Positions 10,275 through 18,693 of a stretch of 64,000 nucleotides of DNA are shown here, in pieces (the first letter of the stretch is position 1; each line of letters begins with the position of its first letter). The notes under the pieces were generated by a model, which worked only from the letters and a program-made list of their open reading frames with translations, did no database searches and had not been told where the DNA came from. The DNA is taken from the NCBI RefSeq assembly GCF_035818675.1, contig NZ_JAYKZZ010000015.1, positions 62,001-126,000 on the forward strand, given 5' to 3'. The translations under genes were made by a program, and so were the position numbers. Origin of the DNA: Parapedobacter flavus (GTDB lineage Bacteria > Bacteroidota > Bacteroidia > Sphingobacteriales > Sphingobacteriaceae).

Positions 10275-10305
10275 TTTGACGAAGCGCGTAAAATTCGTAA
10301 TTTTG
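10275..10305 (+). promoter_or_regulatory. Promoter of the ebo cluster
   Basis: TTTG at 10275-10278 and TAATTTTG at 10298-10305 are separated by 19 bp, which fits the Bacteroidota TTTG / TAnnTTTG promoter. Transcription would begin near 10312, about 30 nt before the eboA GTG start. It separates the ebo genes from the upstream secreted-enzyme run. Confidence 0.65.
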
Positions 10306-10341
10306 TGGATTGCACCATTTTTTCACTGAAAGGGAGATACT

Positions 10342-11184
10342 GTGGACGTAAATACAAGCGAGGTTACCATCGGTGACGCCATCGGGCGCGCATTGAAGTC
10401 GCACTTGCAGGCACCGGCGTGGCAAGGATTGTTGTCTCAGGTCGAAAATCTTGCTATCGACCCGAATCCGAGCCTGGTTGCCCGGGTATTCACCTCGTTG
10501 CCCAGGCAACTCAAATCGGATAGCACAATCGTTAGATTGGCAAGGGTTTGGGTGTTAACGCATCTTCCCAAGCACGAAGAAGCCGAGTATGTGCAGCTGA
10601 TCGAGCGGTTGTTTAAATACGGCGACATGGAGGAATTGGTTGCCCTCTATTCGGCGTTACAGGTTTTTCACTACCCAGAAGCCTGGCTGCTTCGCTGCAA
10701 AGAAGGCATCCGGAGCAATATCGGTCCGGTGCGGCATGCCGTCATGGTGAACAATCCATATCCGGCCCGGTTCTTGGATGAAGAAGCGTGGAACCAGTTG
10801 GTGCTTAAAGCGTTTTTTACCGACGAAGATATCCCGCATATCATCGGACTGAAACCGCGTAACAATTTACGGTTGGCGCAAGCATTGACCGACTACGCGT
10901 ACGAGCGCCACGCGGCGCAACGTGAAATCAATCCGATGCTGTGGATACTCGTGGGACCTTTCATGGATGATCGAGCCTTTGAGCTGATGGAACGTATCGT
11001 GACGGAAAGCCATGCACCCCTCGAACAGCAGGCTATCGTATATGCGTTTACCCACAGCGGATATGGCCCTGCGTTGCAATACCTGAAGGAAAATGACGTT
11101 CCCGATTCGTTTTCGGAATACCGCGGCACGCTTTGGGAAACGTGGGAAAGTGATACAGGAGAAACTAAAGAGATAAATCAGTAA
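10342..11184 (+). CDS. eboA: EboA-family protein
   Basis: This 280-residue soluble protein is called EboA from its size, its mostly helical make-up and above all its place at the head of an eboA-B-C-D-E-F gene order. No signal peptide or known catalytic motif is seen, and the family has no assigned reaction. It starts at GTG, with a purine-rich GGGAG a few bases upstream and a good promoter about 40 bp before it. Its TAA shares one base with the ATG of eboB, so translation is likely coupled. In cyanobacteria the ebo genes are linked to export of scytonemin precursors, but no such pathway is visible here. Confidence 0.8.
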   Translation: MDVNTSEVTIGDAIGRALKSHLQAPAWQGLLSQVENLAIDPNPSLVARVFTSLPRQLKSDSTIVRLARVWVLTHLPKHEEAEYVQLIERLFKYGDMEELVALYSALQVFHYPEAWLLRCKEGIRSNIGPVRHAVMVNNPYPARFLDEEAWNQLVLKAFFTDEDIPHIIGLKPRNNLRLAQALTDYAYERHAAQREINPMLWILVGPFMDDRAFELMERIVTESHAPLEQQAIVYAFTHSGYGPALQYLKENDVPDSFSEYRGTLWETWESDTGETKEINQ

Positions 11185-12164
11185 TGTGTAGCTATCATGA
11201 GCAGGATCGCGCGTCTATGGGACAGCGCGTGGCGTTGGATCTGGATTTAGTCAAGGGATTCAAGTTTTTCGATCCGCATATCCATATGGTTTCGCGGACT
11301 ACCGACGATTACCAGGCCATGGCCGATGCGGGGATTGTCGGGTTGATTGAGCCGGCATTCTGGGTTGGTCAGCCGCGTACCGGTATCGATACCTTCCGCG
11401 ATTATTATAGCAGCCTGATTGGCTGGGAGCGATTCCGGTCGTCGCAGTTTGGTATCCGTCATTTCTGTACCATCGGCTTGAATTCGCGCGAGGCCAATAA
11501 CGAAGCGCTAGCCGAAGAGGTGATGGAACTCCTGCCTTTTTACATCTATAAGGAAGGCGTTGTCGGTATCGGAGAGATTGGTTTTGATGACCAGACGGCC
11601 GCGGAAGAAAAGTATTATCGCTTACAGCTGGAGCTGGCCAAGGAAGCTGGACTGCCGGTGCAGGTGCACACGCCCCATCGCGACAAAACCCGTGGCACCT
11701 CCCGCAGCATGGATATTGCCCTTGAGCATGGCCTCGACCCTAAAATGGTCATCATTGACCACAACACGGAAGAAACCGTGAAGGAGGTGCTCGACAAAGG
11801 GTTCTGGGCTGCGTTTACCATCTATCCATTTACCAAAATGGGCAATGAGCGCATGGTGCAGATCGTTAAGGAATACGGTCCGGAGCGCATCATGGTCAAC
11901 TCCGCAGCCGATTGGGGAATCAGCGATCCGTTGGCGGTACCCAAAACCGCAGCCCTGATGGTGAAGAGTGGGATAAGCCGGGAAGCCATCGAACAGGTGT
12001 GTTTTAAAAACGCGATAGCCGCATTCGGCCAAAGCGGTCAGTTGGACGAAGGGATGTTTTCCGAAAAGGTCCAAATCGACCAAGCGCAGAAATTCGAGGG
12101 CAATTCGGTGTTACGCGGCGGGCAGCAGCCGCGCCGGGATGCAGGGTCTATCATTATATCCTAG
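11184..12164 (+). CDS. eboB: TatD-family metal-dependent hydrolase of the ebo cluster
   Basis: The 326-residue protein is a TatD-like amidohydrolase with a TIM barrel. Metal-site motifs are in order: FDPHIHM (His32 and His34), GIGEIGFD, VHTPH, IDHNTEE, and NSAADWG, which supplies the final Asp. All expected ligands are present, so it should be catalytically competent, but the substrate is unknown. TatD relatives are often DNases; in this cluster a small-molecule hydrolysis is more likely (inference). It overlaps eboA by one base, and eboC starts 6 bp after its stop, so the genes are tightly packed. Confidence 0.88.
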   Translation: MCSYHEQDRASMGQRVALDLDLVKGFKFFDPHIHMVSRTTDDYQAMADAGIVGLIEPAFWVGQPRTGIDTFRDYYSSLIGWERFRSSQFGIRHFCTIGLNSREANNEALAEEVMELLPFYIYKEGVVGIGEIGFDDQTAAEEKYYRLQLELAKEAGLPVQVHTPHRDKTRGTSRSMDIALEHGLDPKMVIIDHNTEETVKEVLDKGFWAAFTIYPFTKMGNERMVQIVKEYGPERIMVNSAADWGISDPLAVPKTAALMVKSGISREAIEQVCFKNAIAAFGQSGQLDEGMFSEKVQIDQAQKFEGNSVLRGGQQPRRDAGSIIIS

Positions 12165-12170
12165 CGCGGG

Positions 12171-13058
12171 ATGGCAGGCTTGAAACCGTACCTGCAATTG
12201 ATGCGGCCGGCAAACATCGTTACGGCGATTTCCGATGTGTGTGCAGGTACCGCTATCGCCCTGTTGTTTGTCCCGGAGGGATCGACGCTCGATTGGCCGG
12301 TGTTGGTGGCACTGATCATTGCCACCATAGGCCTGTATGGGGGAGGCGTGGTTTTCAACGATGTGTTTGATGCCGATCTCGACGCGCGCGAACGGCCTGA
12401 GCGGCCCATTCCGAGTGGGAAGGTCTCCGTAGGCGGGGCCACCAAACTGGCCATGGCGCTCTTCCTCATCGGTGTGGTAGCCGCCGGCGTTGTGGGTGTG
12501 GTGGCCGCCATGGTTGCCCTTTCCATCGTGGTGATGTGTTTGCTTTATGATAAATGGGCAAAACACCACGCTATTGCCGGTCCGTTGGTCATGGGGCTGT
12601 GCCGCGGTCTCAATTTGGCACTGGGCATGAGTTATTCGGTGGTGGCATTAGACCGGGTTTGGTTTATCGCATTCGTGCCTGTTGTCTATATTGCGGCAGT
12701 CACCACCATCAGTCGGGGGGAAGTCCATGGCGGACAGCGGGCGCCCCTGTATTTGTCCGCCTTATTATATGGCATTGTTGTAGCCTGTATCGTGGCTTTC
12801 GGTCTGCACTACCAAAGCGGCGTATGGGCTGTTGGGATGGTGTTGCCGTTTGTGGCGTTTGTGTTCCCGCCGTTGGTCAAGGCCATCCGGACGCTTCAGG
12901 CAGGTGATGTGCGTAAATCCGTCAAACACGGCGTGATCGGACTGATTTTTATGAACGCCGCTTGGACAGCGGCCGCGGGTATGTGGGGGCTTACGCTGGT
13001 TACCCTGTTGTTGTTCCCGCTGTCCATTTGGTTGGCAAAGCGGTTTGCCGTTACTTAA
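12171..13058 (+). CDS. eboC: UbiA-family prenyltransferase-like membrane protein of the ebo cluster
   Basis: The 295-residue integral membrane protein has about nine hydrophobic helices, as UbiA prenyltransferases do. The first Asp-rich motif is intact: Asn63, Asp64, Asp67, Asp69 and Asp71 in NDVFDADLDARERPERP, the part that holds Mg-prenyl diphosphate. Where the second Asp-rich motif is expected the sequence is SRGEVHGGQR (residues 181-190), with no Asp, so chemistry or substrate may differ from ubiquinone-type enzymes. It would act in the cytoplasmic membrane on a lipid-diphosphate donor. In the ebo cluster it is the only obvious membrane component and the likely anchor of the pathway. Confidence 0.88.
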   Translation: MAGLKPYLQLMRPANIVTAISDVCAGTAIALLFVPEGSTLDWPVLVALIIATIGLYGGGVVFNDVFDADLDARERPERPIPSGKVSVGGATKLAMALFLIGVVAAGVVGVVAAMVALSIVVMCLLYDKWAKHHAIAGPLVMGLCRGLNLALGMSYSVVALDRVWFIAFVPVVYIAAVTTISRGEVHGGQRAPLYLSALLYGIVVACIVAFGLHYQSGVWAVGMVLPFVAFVFPPLVKAIRTLQAGDVRKSVKHGVIGLIFMNAAWTAAAGMWGLTLVTLLLFPLSIWLAKRFAVT

Positions 13059-13065
13059 TTTGTTT

Positions 13066-14226
13066 ATGAAGGCTATTATAAAGCAGAAATTTTCGGTTTC
13101 TTACCAATACGATATCCATTTCACATCGGGACTGTTTGCGCCCGAAAACCGTTTACTGAGCGACTTCTTTGCAGCGCGCCTAGGGGGCACGGTGCCCAAA
13201 TTGCTGGTGGTGGTCGATGAGGGGGTCGTTACCCACCATCCGGCACTCATCGAGCGGATACGCGATTACCTCGAACCCGAGTCCGCCGTGCAACTGGTGG
13301 GTGAAATCTTACGGGTCCCGGGTGGCGAGGCCATCAAAAACCAGCAGGAAAGTGTGGATCGCATCATCGAATCGGTAAACCAATACGGCATCGATCGCCA
13401 TTCATACATCATGGCCATCGGTGGTGGGGCGGTACTCGACGCGGTAGGATATGCAGCTGCGGTTGCCCACCGTGGTGTTCGTCACCTCCGGGTACCCACA
13501 ACCGTTCTTTCCCAGAACGACTCGGGTATGGGTGTGAAGAATGGCATCAATTACCGCGGAAAGAAAAACTTCGTGGGCACGTTTAGCCCACCAGTGGCAG
13601 TCTTCAACGACAACCTTTTCCTGTTGACGCTGAGTGACCGCGCGTGGGTATCGGGCATATCCGAGGCGGTGAAAGTAGCGCTCATTAAGGATGCCGCCTT
13701 CTTCGATTGGATTGAGGCCCATGCCGATCGTCTCCGCCGACGCGATAGCGAAGCCATGGATTACCTGATCTTCCGGTGCGCGGAGCTACACCTCCAGCAC
13801 ATTGCGGGCGAGGATCCCTTTGAGTTTGGTTCGTCCCGCCCCTTGGATTTCGGCCACTGGAGCGCCCATAAATTGGAACAACTTTCTCATTTTGAGGTGT
13901 TGCACGGTGAGGCTGTCGCCATCGGTATCGCACTCGACGCCGTGTATTCGGCAATCACGGATAGGTTACCGCCTCACGATGCACAGCGCGTGCTAACCGT
14001 ATTACAAGACCTTGGATTGCCTATTTTTCATCCGTTGTTGGAAGGCGAGCAGACCACGCATCCGCTGCTGGCAGGCTTGGAGGAATTCCGTGAGCACCTG
14101 GGCGGGCAGCTTACCATTATGCTGCTTCAAGCCATCGGAAAGGGTGTGGAAGTCCACGCGCTAGATACAGCTCAGGTATTACGGGCAGCCGCAGCATTGC
14201 AAGAAGGCGTTAATTTAGTAAGTTAA
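13066..14226 (+). CDS. eboD: 3-dehydroquinate synthase-like protein of the ebo cluster
   Basis: The 386-residue protein resembles 3-dehydroquinate synthase and sugar-phosphate cyclases. The NAD loop GGGAVLDAVGYAAA is present. The three zinc ligands keep the family spacing: Glu200 (SEAVK), His264 (FGHWSAHK) and His280 (LHGEA). PTTVLSQNDSGMGVKNGIN matches the active-site loop. The frame opens at 13045 inside eboC, but the ATG at 13066 lies 7 bp after the eboC stop and is preferred. The ebo context argues against a role as the housekeeping aroB. A cyclase acting on another sugar phosphate is an inference. The stop is one base before eboE. Confidence 0.88.
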   Translation: MKAIIKQKFSVSYQYDIHFTSGLFAPENRLLSDFFAARLGGTVPKLLVVVDEGVVTHHPALIERIRDYLEPESAVQLVGEILRVPGGEAIKNQQESVDRIIESVNQYGIDRHSYIMAIGGGAVLDAVGYAAAVAHRGVRHLRVPTTVLSQNDSGMGVKNGINYRGKKNFVGTFSPPVAVFNDNLFLLTLSDRAWVSGISEAVKVALIKDAAFFDWIEAHADRLRRRDSEAMDYLIFRCAELHLQHIAGEDPFEFGSSRPLDFGHWSAHKLEQLSHFEVLHGEAVAIGIALDAVYSAITDRLPPHDAQRVLTVLQDLGLPIFHPLLEGEQTTHPLLAGLEEFREHLGGQLTIMLLQAIGKGVEVHALDTAQVLRAAAALQEGVNLVS

Positions 14227-14227
14227 T

Positions 14228-15442
14228 ATGGTTACCGACTACGGACATTTCACTTATTGCACGAATATACATGGCGGCGAAAAATGGGAAGACCATTTCG
14301 AACTGCTTCGCCAGCACTTTCCACAGGTGAAGCAGGCCGTGTCGCCGCATCACCCCATGGGGGTGGGTCTCCGGCTCTCCGATATGGCCAGTAAGGCATT
14401 GCTCGATAAGGGAAAACTCAATGAACTAAAAAACTGGCTAGCAGATGAAGCCGGTTATGTGTTCACGATGAATGGATTCCCATTCGGCGATTTCCATGAA
14501 GATGTGGTGAAAGCGCACGTGCACACCCCCGATTGGACAACACCGGAAAGGTTGGCATACACGAAGCGCCTGTTCGACATTCTCGCCCAATTGCTGCCGG
14601 AGGGTATGGATGGGGGAGTCTCTACCTCGCCATTGGCGTATCGGCATTGGTATAACGAAACCGATAGCAAATGGCAGGCCATGCGCGAACGGGCTACACA
14701 GCAAATTGCTGAAGTGGCATTACACCTTACGCGGATACACCACGAACAGCATAAAGTTTTGCACCTGGATATCGAGCCCGAGCCGGACGGCGTGTTGGAA
14801 ACGGGCGAGGAGTTTATCGGCTGGTACACCAAAGAGCTCGTTCCTGTAGGTGTGAAACTGTTGGTTGGAACGCTGGGGATCACAGCTACTGAAGCAGAAG
14901 CAGCGATTAAGCGCCACATCCGACTGTGCTATGATGTTTGCCATTTTGCTTTGGGCTATGAAAACCACCAGGCTGTTGTAGACGCATTGTCGCAACAGGG
15001 CATTCAGATTGGGAAGTTCCAGATCAGCGCAGCATTAAAGGCGACATTGCCTCGCGACAGCACGGGCAGGCAGGCTATCGGTGAAGCGTTCATGGCCTTT
15101 AACGAGCCCACCTACTTACATCAGGTTATCGCGAAGCAAGCCGATGGCCAAGTCCGTCGTTTCAAGGATTTGCCCGATGCGCAGGCTGCAATTTTGGACG
15201 AGCGGGCCACCGAGTGGCGTTCGCATTTCCATATCCCGATATTCCTGGAAGATTTGGGTATGTTGCAATCCACGCAATCCGATATCATCGAGGTGTTAGC
15301 TATACAGCGAAACAAGTCGCTCACCGGCCACCTAGAAGTGGAAACATACACTTGGGGCGTGCTGCCCCAGCAATTACAACTACCCATTGCCGAATCCATC
15401 TCGCGCGAACTCCGTTGGGTGGTTAATCAAATGGGTGAATAA
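14228..15442 (+). CDS. eboE: EboE-type TIM-barrel protein ('metabolite traffic protein')
   Basis: The 404-residue protein is a xylose-isomerase-like TIM barrel of the EboE family. It opens with TYCTNIHGGEKWEDH. Acidic and His residues typical of divalent-metal TIM barrels occur in LHLDIEPEPDGVLE, CYDVCHFALGYE, KFQISAA and HFHIPIF. No substrate can be assigned. It begins one base after eboD. The eboF start is placed 7 bp after its stop, although an open frame for eboF reaches back inside it. Confidence 0.85.
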   Translation: MVTDYGHFTYCTNIHGGEKWEDHFELLRQHFPQVKQAVSPHHPMGVGLRLSDMASKALLDKGKLNELKNWLADEAGYVFTMNGFPFGDFHEDVVKAHVHTPDWTTPERLAYTKRLFDILAQLLPEGMDGGVSTSPLAYRHWYNETDSKWQAMRERATQQIAEVALHLTRIHHEQHKVLHLDIEPEPDGVLETGEEFIGWYTKELVPVGVKLLVGTLGITATEAEAAIKRHIRLCYDVCHFALGYENHQAVVDALSQQGIQIGKFQISAALKATLPRDSTGRQAIGEAFMAFNEPTYLHQVIAKQADGQVRRFKDLPDAQAAILDERATEWRSHFHIPIFLEDLGMLQSTQSDIIEVLAIQRNKSLTGHLEVETYTWGVLPQQLQLPIAESISRELRWVVNQMGE

Positions 15443-15449
15443 CGTTGCT

Positions 15450-16802
15450 ATGAAGAAAACAGTCGTCATTGATATCGTAGGGTTATCTTCCGCCGTAATC
15501 GGCGAACATACGCCGTTTTTAGCTGAATATATCAAGCAAGCCCACGTAAGCCGGATAAAGCCCCATGTACCTGCCGTTACCACGTCCATGCAAACCACTT
15601 ACCTCACGGGCACGTGGCCGTCGCAGCACGGCATTGTGGGGAATGGGTGGTACGATCGTACCGATAGCGAAGTCAAATTTTGGAAACAATCGAATAAACT
15701 GGTGCAGGGTGAAAGCGTGTGGGATGTGGCTAAACGCATGGACCCTACGTTTACATGTGCCCAACTGTTTTGGTGGTATAATATGTATAGTGGGGCTGAT
15801 TATTCCGTTACGCCGCGGCCCAATTACCTGGCCGATGGAAGGAAGATGCCCGACTGTTATTCCCATCCGGCAACCTTACGCGATGAACTGCAGCAACAAT
15901 TCGGGCAATTCCCCTTGTTTAGTTTCTGGGGTCCCGGAGCGAATATTGCATCATCCGAGTGGATCGCCAATGCTGCTATGTACGTGGACGACAAGTATAA
16001 CCCCACGCTTAACCTCATATACCTGCCGCACCTTGATTATTGCCAGCAGAAATTTGGTCCCGATACCAGCGAAATTGGAAAGGAGCTGCGTGAAATCGAT
16101 ACATTAGTGGAACGGTTGGTGGGTTTTTACGAAGGCAAAGGGGCAAACATACTGCTGCTGTCCGAATATGGTATTGTGCCTGTTTCGCGGCCGGTACATA
16201 TCAACCGGTTGCTCCGCAAGGCTGGCCTGTTGGCCGTACGGATAGAAAGGGGACTGGAGCTGCTCGACGCTGGCGCGTCCCAAGCGTTCGCTGTGGCCGA
16301 TCATCAAGTGGCCCACATCTATACGCAAAACGAGGCGATTAAGGCGAAGGTAGTTGCGTTGCTGGCCGGAACACCGGGGATAGCGCGGTTGCTGGACGAC
16401 GATGGGAAAAAGCAATACCACATCGACCACGAGCGGGCCGGCGACATCGTGGCGGTTTCCGAGCCCGACAGCTGGTTTACCTACTATTTCTGGCTCGATG
16501 ACCGTGTTGCCCCCGATTATGCCCGCGTGGTAGATATCCATAAGAAACCCGGTTATGACCCGGTGGAAATGTTTATGTCGTCTAAACTACGTGCCGGCTA
16601 CAAGCTGCTTCGCAAAAAACTGGGCTTCCGGTATGTGATGGATGTGATACCGCTGGATGCCACGCTGGTGAAGGGTTCGCATGGGGCAGTGGATATCCCA
16701 ACGGAATATTACCCTGTGCTAATCAGCAAAGACAAGCAATATGATGCGGAGTTGGAAGCCATTTCCATAAAGGATGTTGTTTTAGCAAGCCTGTTTACCT
16801 GA
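15450..16802 (+). CDS. eboF: Alkaline-phosphatase-superfamily (nucleotide pyrophosphatase-like) protein of the ebo cluster
   Basis: The 450-residue protein belongs to the type I phosphodiesterase/nucleotide pyrophosphatase branch of the alkaline phosphatase superfamily. VVIDIVGL holds the first metal Asp, and PAVTTSMQTTYLTGTWPSQHG the candidate Thr nucleophile. YLPHLDYCQQKFGP is the middle metal motif and KGSHGAVDIP the last His. The usual SDHG motif reads LSEYGI, so two metal ligands are replaced (Asp to Glu, His to Tyr). No signal peptide is visible, so it seems cytoplasmic unless exported another way. The start at 15450 avoids a 56-bp overlap with eboE. Its stop is one base from the end of the convergent AraC-type gene. 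Confidence 0.87.
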   Translation: MKKTVVIDIVGLSSAVIGEHTPFLAEYIKQAHVSRIKPHVPAVTTSMQTTYLTGTWPSQHGIVGNGWYDRTDSEVKFWKQSNKLVQGESVWDVAKRMDPTFTCAQLFWWYNMYSGADYSVTPRPNYLADGRKMPDCYSHPATLRDELQQQFGQFPLFSFWGPGANIASSEWIANAAMYVDDKYNPTLNLIYLPHLDYCQQKFGPDTSEIGKELREIDTLVERLVGFYEGKGANILLLSEYGIVPVSRPVHINRLLRKAGLLAVRIERGLELLDAGASQAFAVADHQVAHIYTQNEAIKAKVVALLAGTPGIARLLDDDGKKQYHIDHERAGDIVAVSEPDSWFTYYFWLDDRVAPDYARVVDIHKKPGYDPVEMFMSSKLRAGYKLLRKKLGFRYVMDVIPLDATLVKGSHGAVDIPTEYYPVLISKDKQYDAELEAISIKDVVLASLFT

Positions 16803-16803
16803 A

Positions 16804-17694
16804 TCATTTTTCCGTCGGCCGCGTATGGGATGCCCGAAGTGACTTCGGCGAAACACCAAATTTCTTCTTGAAGAGACGCGAAAAATAAAACGGCGAATCG
16901 AAGCCCGTATGGTAACCGATTTCGGTAACGGTTAGATGGGTTGTCTTCAATAATTCTTCAGCCTTATTGAGCCGAAGGTTAAGGTGGTATTGGTTGGGCG
17001 ATTCGCCCGTAACGCGTTTGAATGATTTCCGGAATGAAGAATAGCTAATGGGGAATTCTGCAACAAGATCTTCCATGCGGACAGGGTTCGCCAGTTCGTT
17101 CTGAAGCTTTAGGATGGCTTTGGAGACCCAAACAGATGCCGGGTCGTTATCCGTCTTTTCGGTTATATTGATCCGATTGATTAAGCCGATAATCTGCAAG
17201 GTAATACCCGCCATCACTTGCTGATATCCAACCTCCACCTGTGAAACCGTACGCAGTAGCTGCGTAAACGCACTGAGTAAGTCTTTGCTTAATCCCGTTT
17301 TGACAAATGGTGCTTCTGGTCGGAACAGGCGATTCATGACATGCCTTGGATAGTCACCGTTAAAACCAATCCAATATTCCTCCCACCCAAATTCAGGGTC
17401 AGGCTTGTATCGATGCCAGATGCCGGGAAACAGCAGAAAGCAGGTGCCCGATTCAATGACTTTAGGTGGTGTTTTGGCCGATTCGAACAGGCCGCGCCCA
17501 CCGGTAATGAAGACAACATAGTATCCATCAAGGATACGCCCTTTATTCCAAGAAAATACATGGTCTGCCGGGTGCTGGCCTACTTCGGGATACCGGCTGT
17601 GTTTGTCAATTTTAGTATAGCCAACCGTATTGATATAGAATCCTAGATCCCGATCTATATTTCTTATATGCAGGTATTTGTGGTAGTTTTCCAT
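16804..17694 (-). CDS. AraC-family transcriptional regulator
   Basis: An N-terminal cupin-like sensor region (about residues 15-150) precedes a C-terminal AraC double helix-turn-helix (about 195-290), with the signature GYHTGFDSPFYFSRLFKKKFGVSPKSLR. The start at 17694 gives 296 residues. ATG at 17709 and longer starts are possible, but a -7-like element at 17719-17726 would place transcription start near 17711, which favours 17694. It is divergent from the dioxygenase/isomerase pair and is probably their sugar-responsive activator (inference from arrangement). The gene ends back to back with eboF. Confidence 0.88.
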   Translation of the reverse strand: MENYHKYLHIRNIDRDLGFYINTVGYTKIDKHSRYPEVGQHPADHVFSWNKGRILDGYYVVFITGGRGLFESAKTPPKVIESGTCFLLFPGIWHRYKPDPEFGWEEYWIGFNGDYPRHVMNRLFRPEAPFVKTGLSKDLLSAFTQLLRTVSQVEVGYQQVMAGITLQIIGLINRINITEKTDNDPASVWVSKAILKLQNELANPVRMEDLVAEFPISYSSFRKSFKRVTGESPNQYHLNLRLNKAEELLKTTHLTVTEIGYHTGFDSPFYFSRLFKKKFGVSPKSLRASHTRPTEK

Positions 17695-17718
17695 GACGAG
17701 TTTTTGCATATGATTTGT

Positions 17719-17726
17719 CAAACATA
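17719..17726 (-). promoter_or_regulatory. Candidate -7 element of the AraC-type gene
   Basis: On the minus strand this reads TATGTTTG, a perfect TAnnTTTG. A matching -33 TTTG is not present at the normal distance, so it is a half-supported promoter call. Confidence 0.4.
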
Positions 17727-17800
17727 CCGAAAGTAATAAGGATTTGCAACTACCTGTAGTTCGCATCTGTTGACTTAAAAAATGTCAAAAAGTGCAAAGA

Positions 17801-17818
17801 ATGGCCGAAATCGGTCAT
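17801..17818. promoter_or_regulatory. Inverted repeat, possible operator between the AraC gene and the dioxygenase
   Basis: ATGGCCGA, two bases (AA), then TCGGTCAT form an 8-bp inverted repeat with one G-T position. It lies 21 bp upstream of GATATTTG (17840-17847), a near-match to TAnnTTTG that lacks a -33 box. That is where an activator would be needed. A second repeat, TTGAC/GTCAA at 17770-17774 and 17784-17788, is adjacent. Regulator binding here is an inference. Confidence 0.35.
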
Positions 17819-17877
17819 GTTATCTCCCGGGCAGAAGGCGATATTTGTCTTGTACATTCACCAATTGTAATCGTGTT

Positions 17878-18693
17878 ATGAATATAGACGTAAGTGAGCA
17901 GCAAATCAATTTTTATCGTGAAAACGGCTATGTCGTTATCGAGGACTTTCTTAATGCCGATGAACTGGAACATTGGAGGCAAGTCGTGACCCAGGCCGTT
18001 CGCGAGCGGAATGGGTTGAAAATGCCTGGAAAGGAGGTTCGTATTGGAGACGACGACGGCATTAATGAAGACGCAGCCTATTTCAATAACGTGTTTGATC
18101 AGCTGTTGAACTTATGGCAGACCAACGAAGAAATGAAACAGCTCATGGTCGATGAGCGTATCGGCAAAATGGCGGCTGATTTAGCGGGCGTGGATGGCAT
18201 CCGTATTTGGCATGATCAAGCGTTAATCAAACGGCCTTGGGCCAACCCAACTTCCTGGCATCTCGATACACCGTTCTGGTCGTTTTCCGATCGGCAGGCA
18301 CTTTCCATTTGGGTTGCCCTGGATGACGCCACACTCGAAAACGGATGTTTGTTTTTTATCCCGGGATCCCACAAAACAACCACGTTCGAAAATGCTGGAA
18401 TCGGAAAAAACATGGGTGGTATCTTTGAGGTCTACCCTGAGTTCAAACAGACCAAATCCCATGCTGCCGCCATGAAAGCGGGTAGCTGTTCTTTCCATAA
18501 CGGATTAACTATACACGGTGCCCACGCCAATATGACTCCCGGGTTTCGGCGAGCGATGACCTGTGCGTACATGCCGGATGGAAACCGATATAACGGGATA
18601 CCCAATATACTGCCGGACGAGTATCTCAAAACGCTCAAGGAGGGCGATATATTAGATAATGAGGAACAAAACCCGCTGATATATAAACGGTGA
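17878..18693 (+). CDS. Phytanoyl-CoA dioxygenase (PhyH)-family Fe(II)/2-oxoglutarate oxygenase
   Basis: The 271-residue protein has the double-stranded beta-helix of PhyH oxygenases. The iron facial triad is visible: His128 and Asp130 in SWHLDTPFW and His213 in LTIHGAHAN, followed by Arg in PGFRRAMTCAY for 2-oxoglutarate. The open frame reaches back to 17782, but the ATG at 17878 (MNIDVSEQQINFYRENGY) is where family similarity begins. It has no signal peptide and would act in the cytoplasm on a small metabolite; many soil Bacteroidota carry such genes next to sugar isomerases. The TGA shares its last base with the ATG of the next gene, so the two are co-translated. Confidence 0.85.
   Translation: MNIDVSEQQINFYRENGYVVIEDFLNADELEHWRQVVTQAVRERNGLKMPGKEVRIGDDDGINEDAAYFNNVFDQLLNLWQTNEEMKQLMVDERIGKMAADLAGVDGIRIWHDQALIKRPWANPTSWHLDTPFWSFSDRQALSIWVALDDATLENGCLFFIPGSHKTTTFENAGIGKNMGGIFEVYPEFKQTKSHAAAMKAGSCSFHNGLTIHGAHANMTPGFRRAMTCAYMPDGNRYNGIPNILPDEYLKTLKEGDILDNEEQNPLIYKR

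Noticed and set aside
13066..14226. Housekeeping aroB
   Set aside because: Active-site residues are compatible, but the gene is embedded in the ebo order with near-zero spacing, which is diagnostic of EboD.
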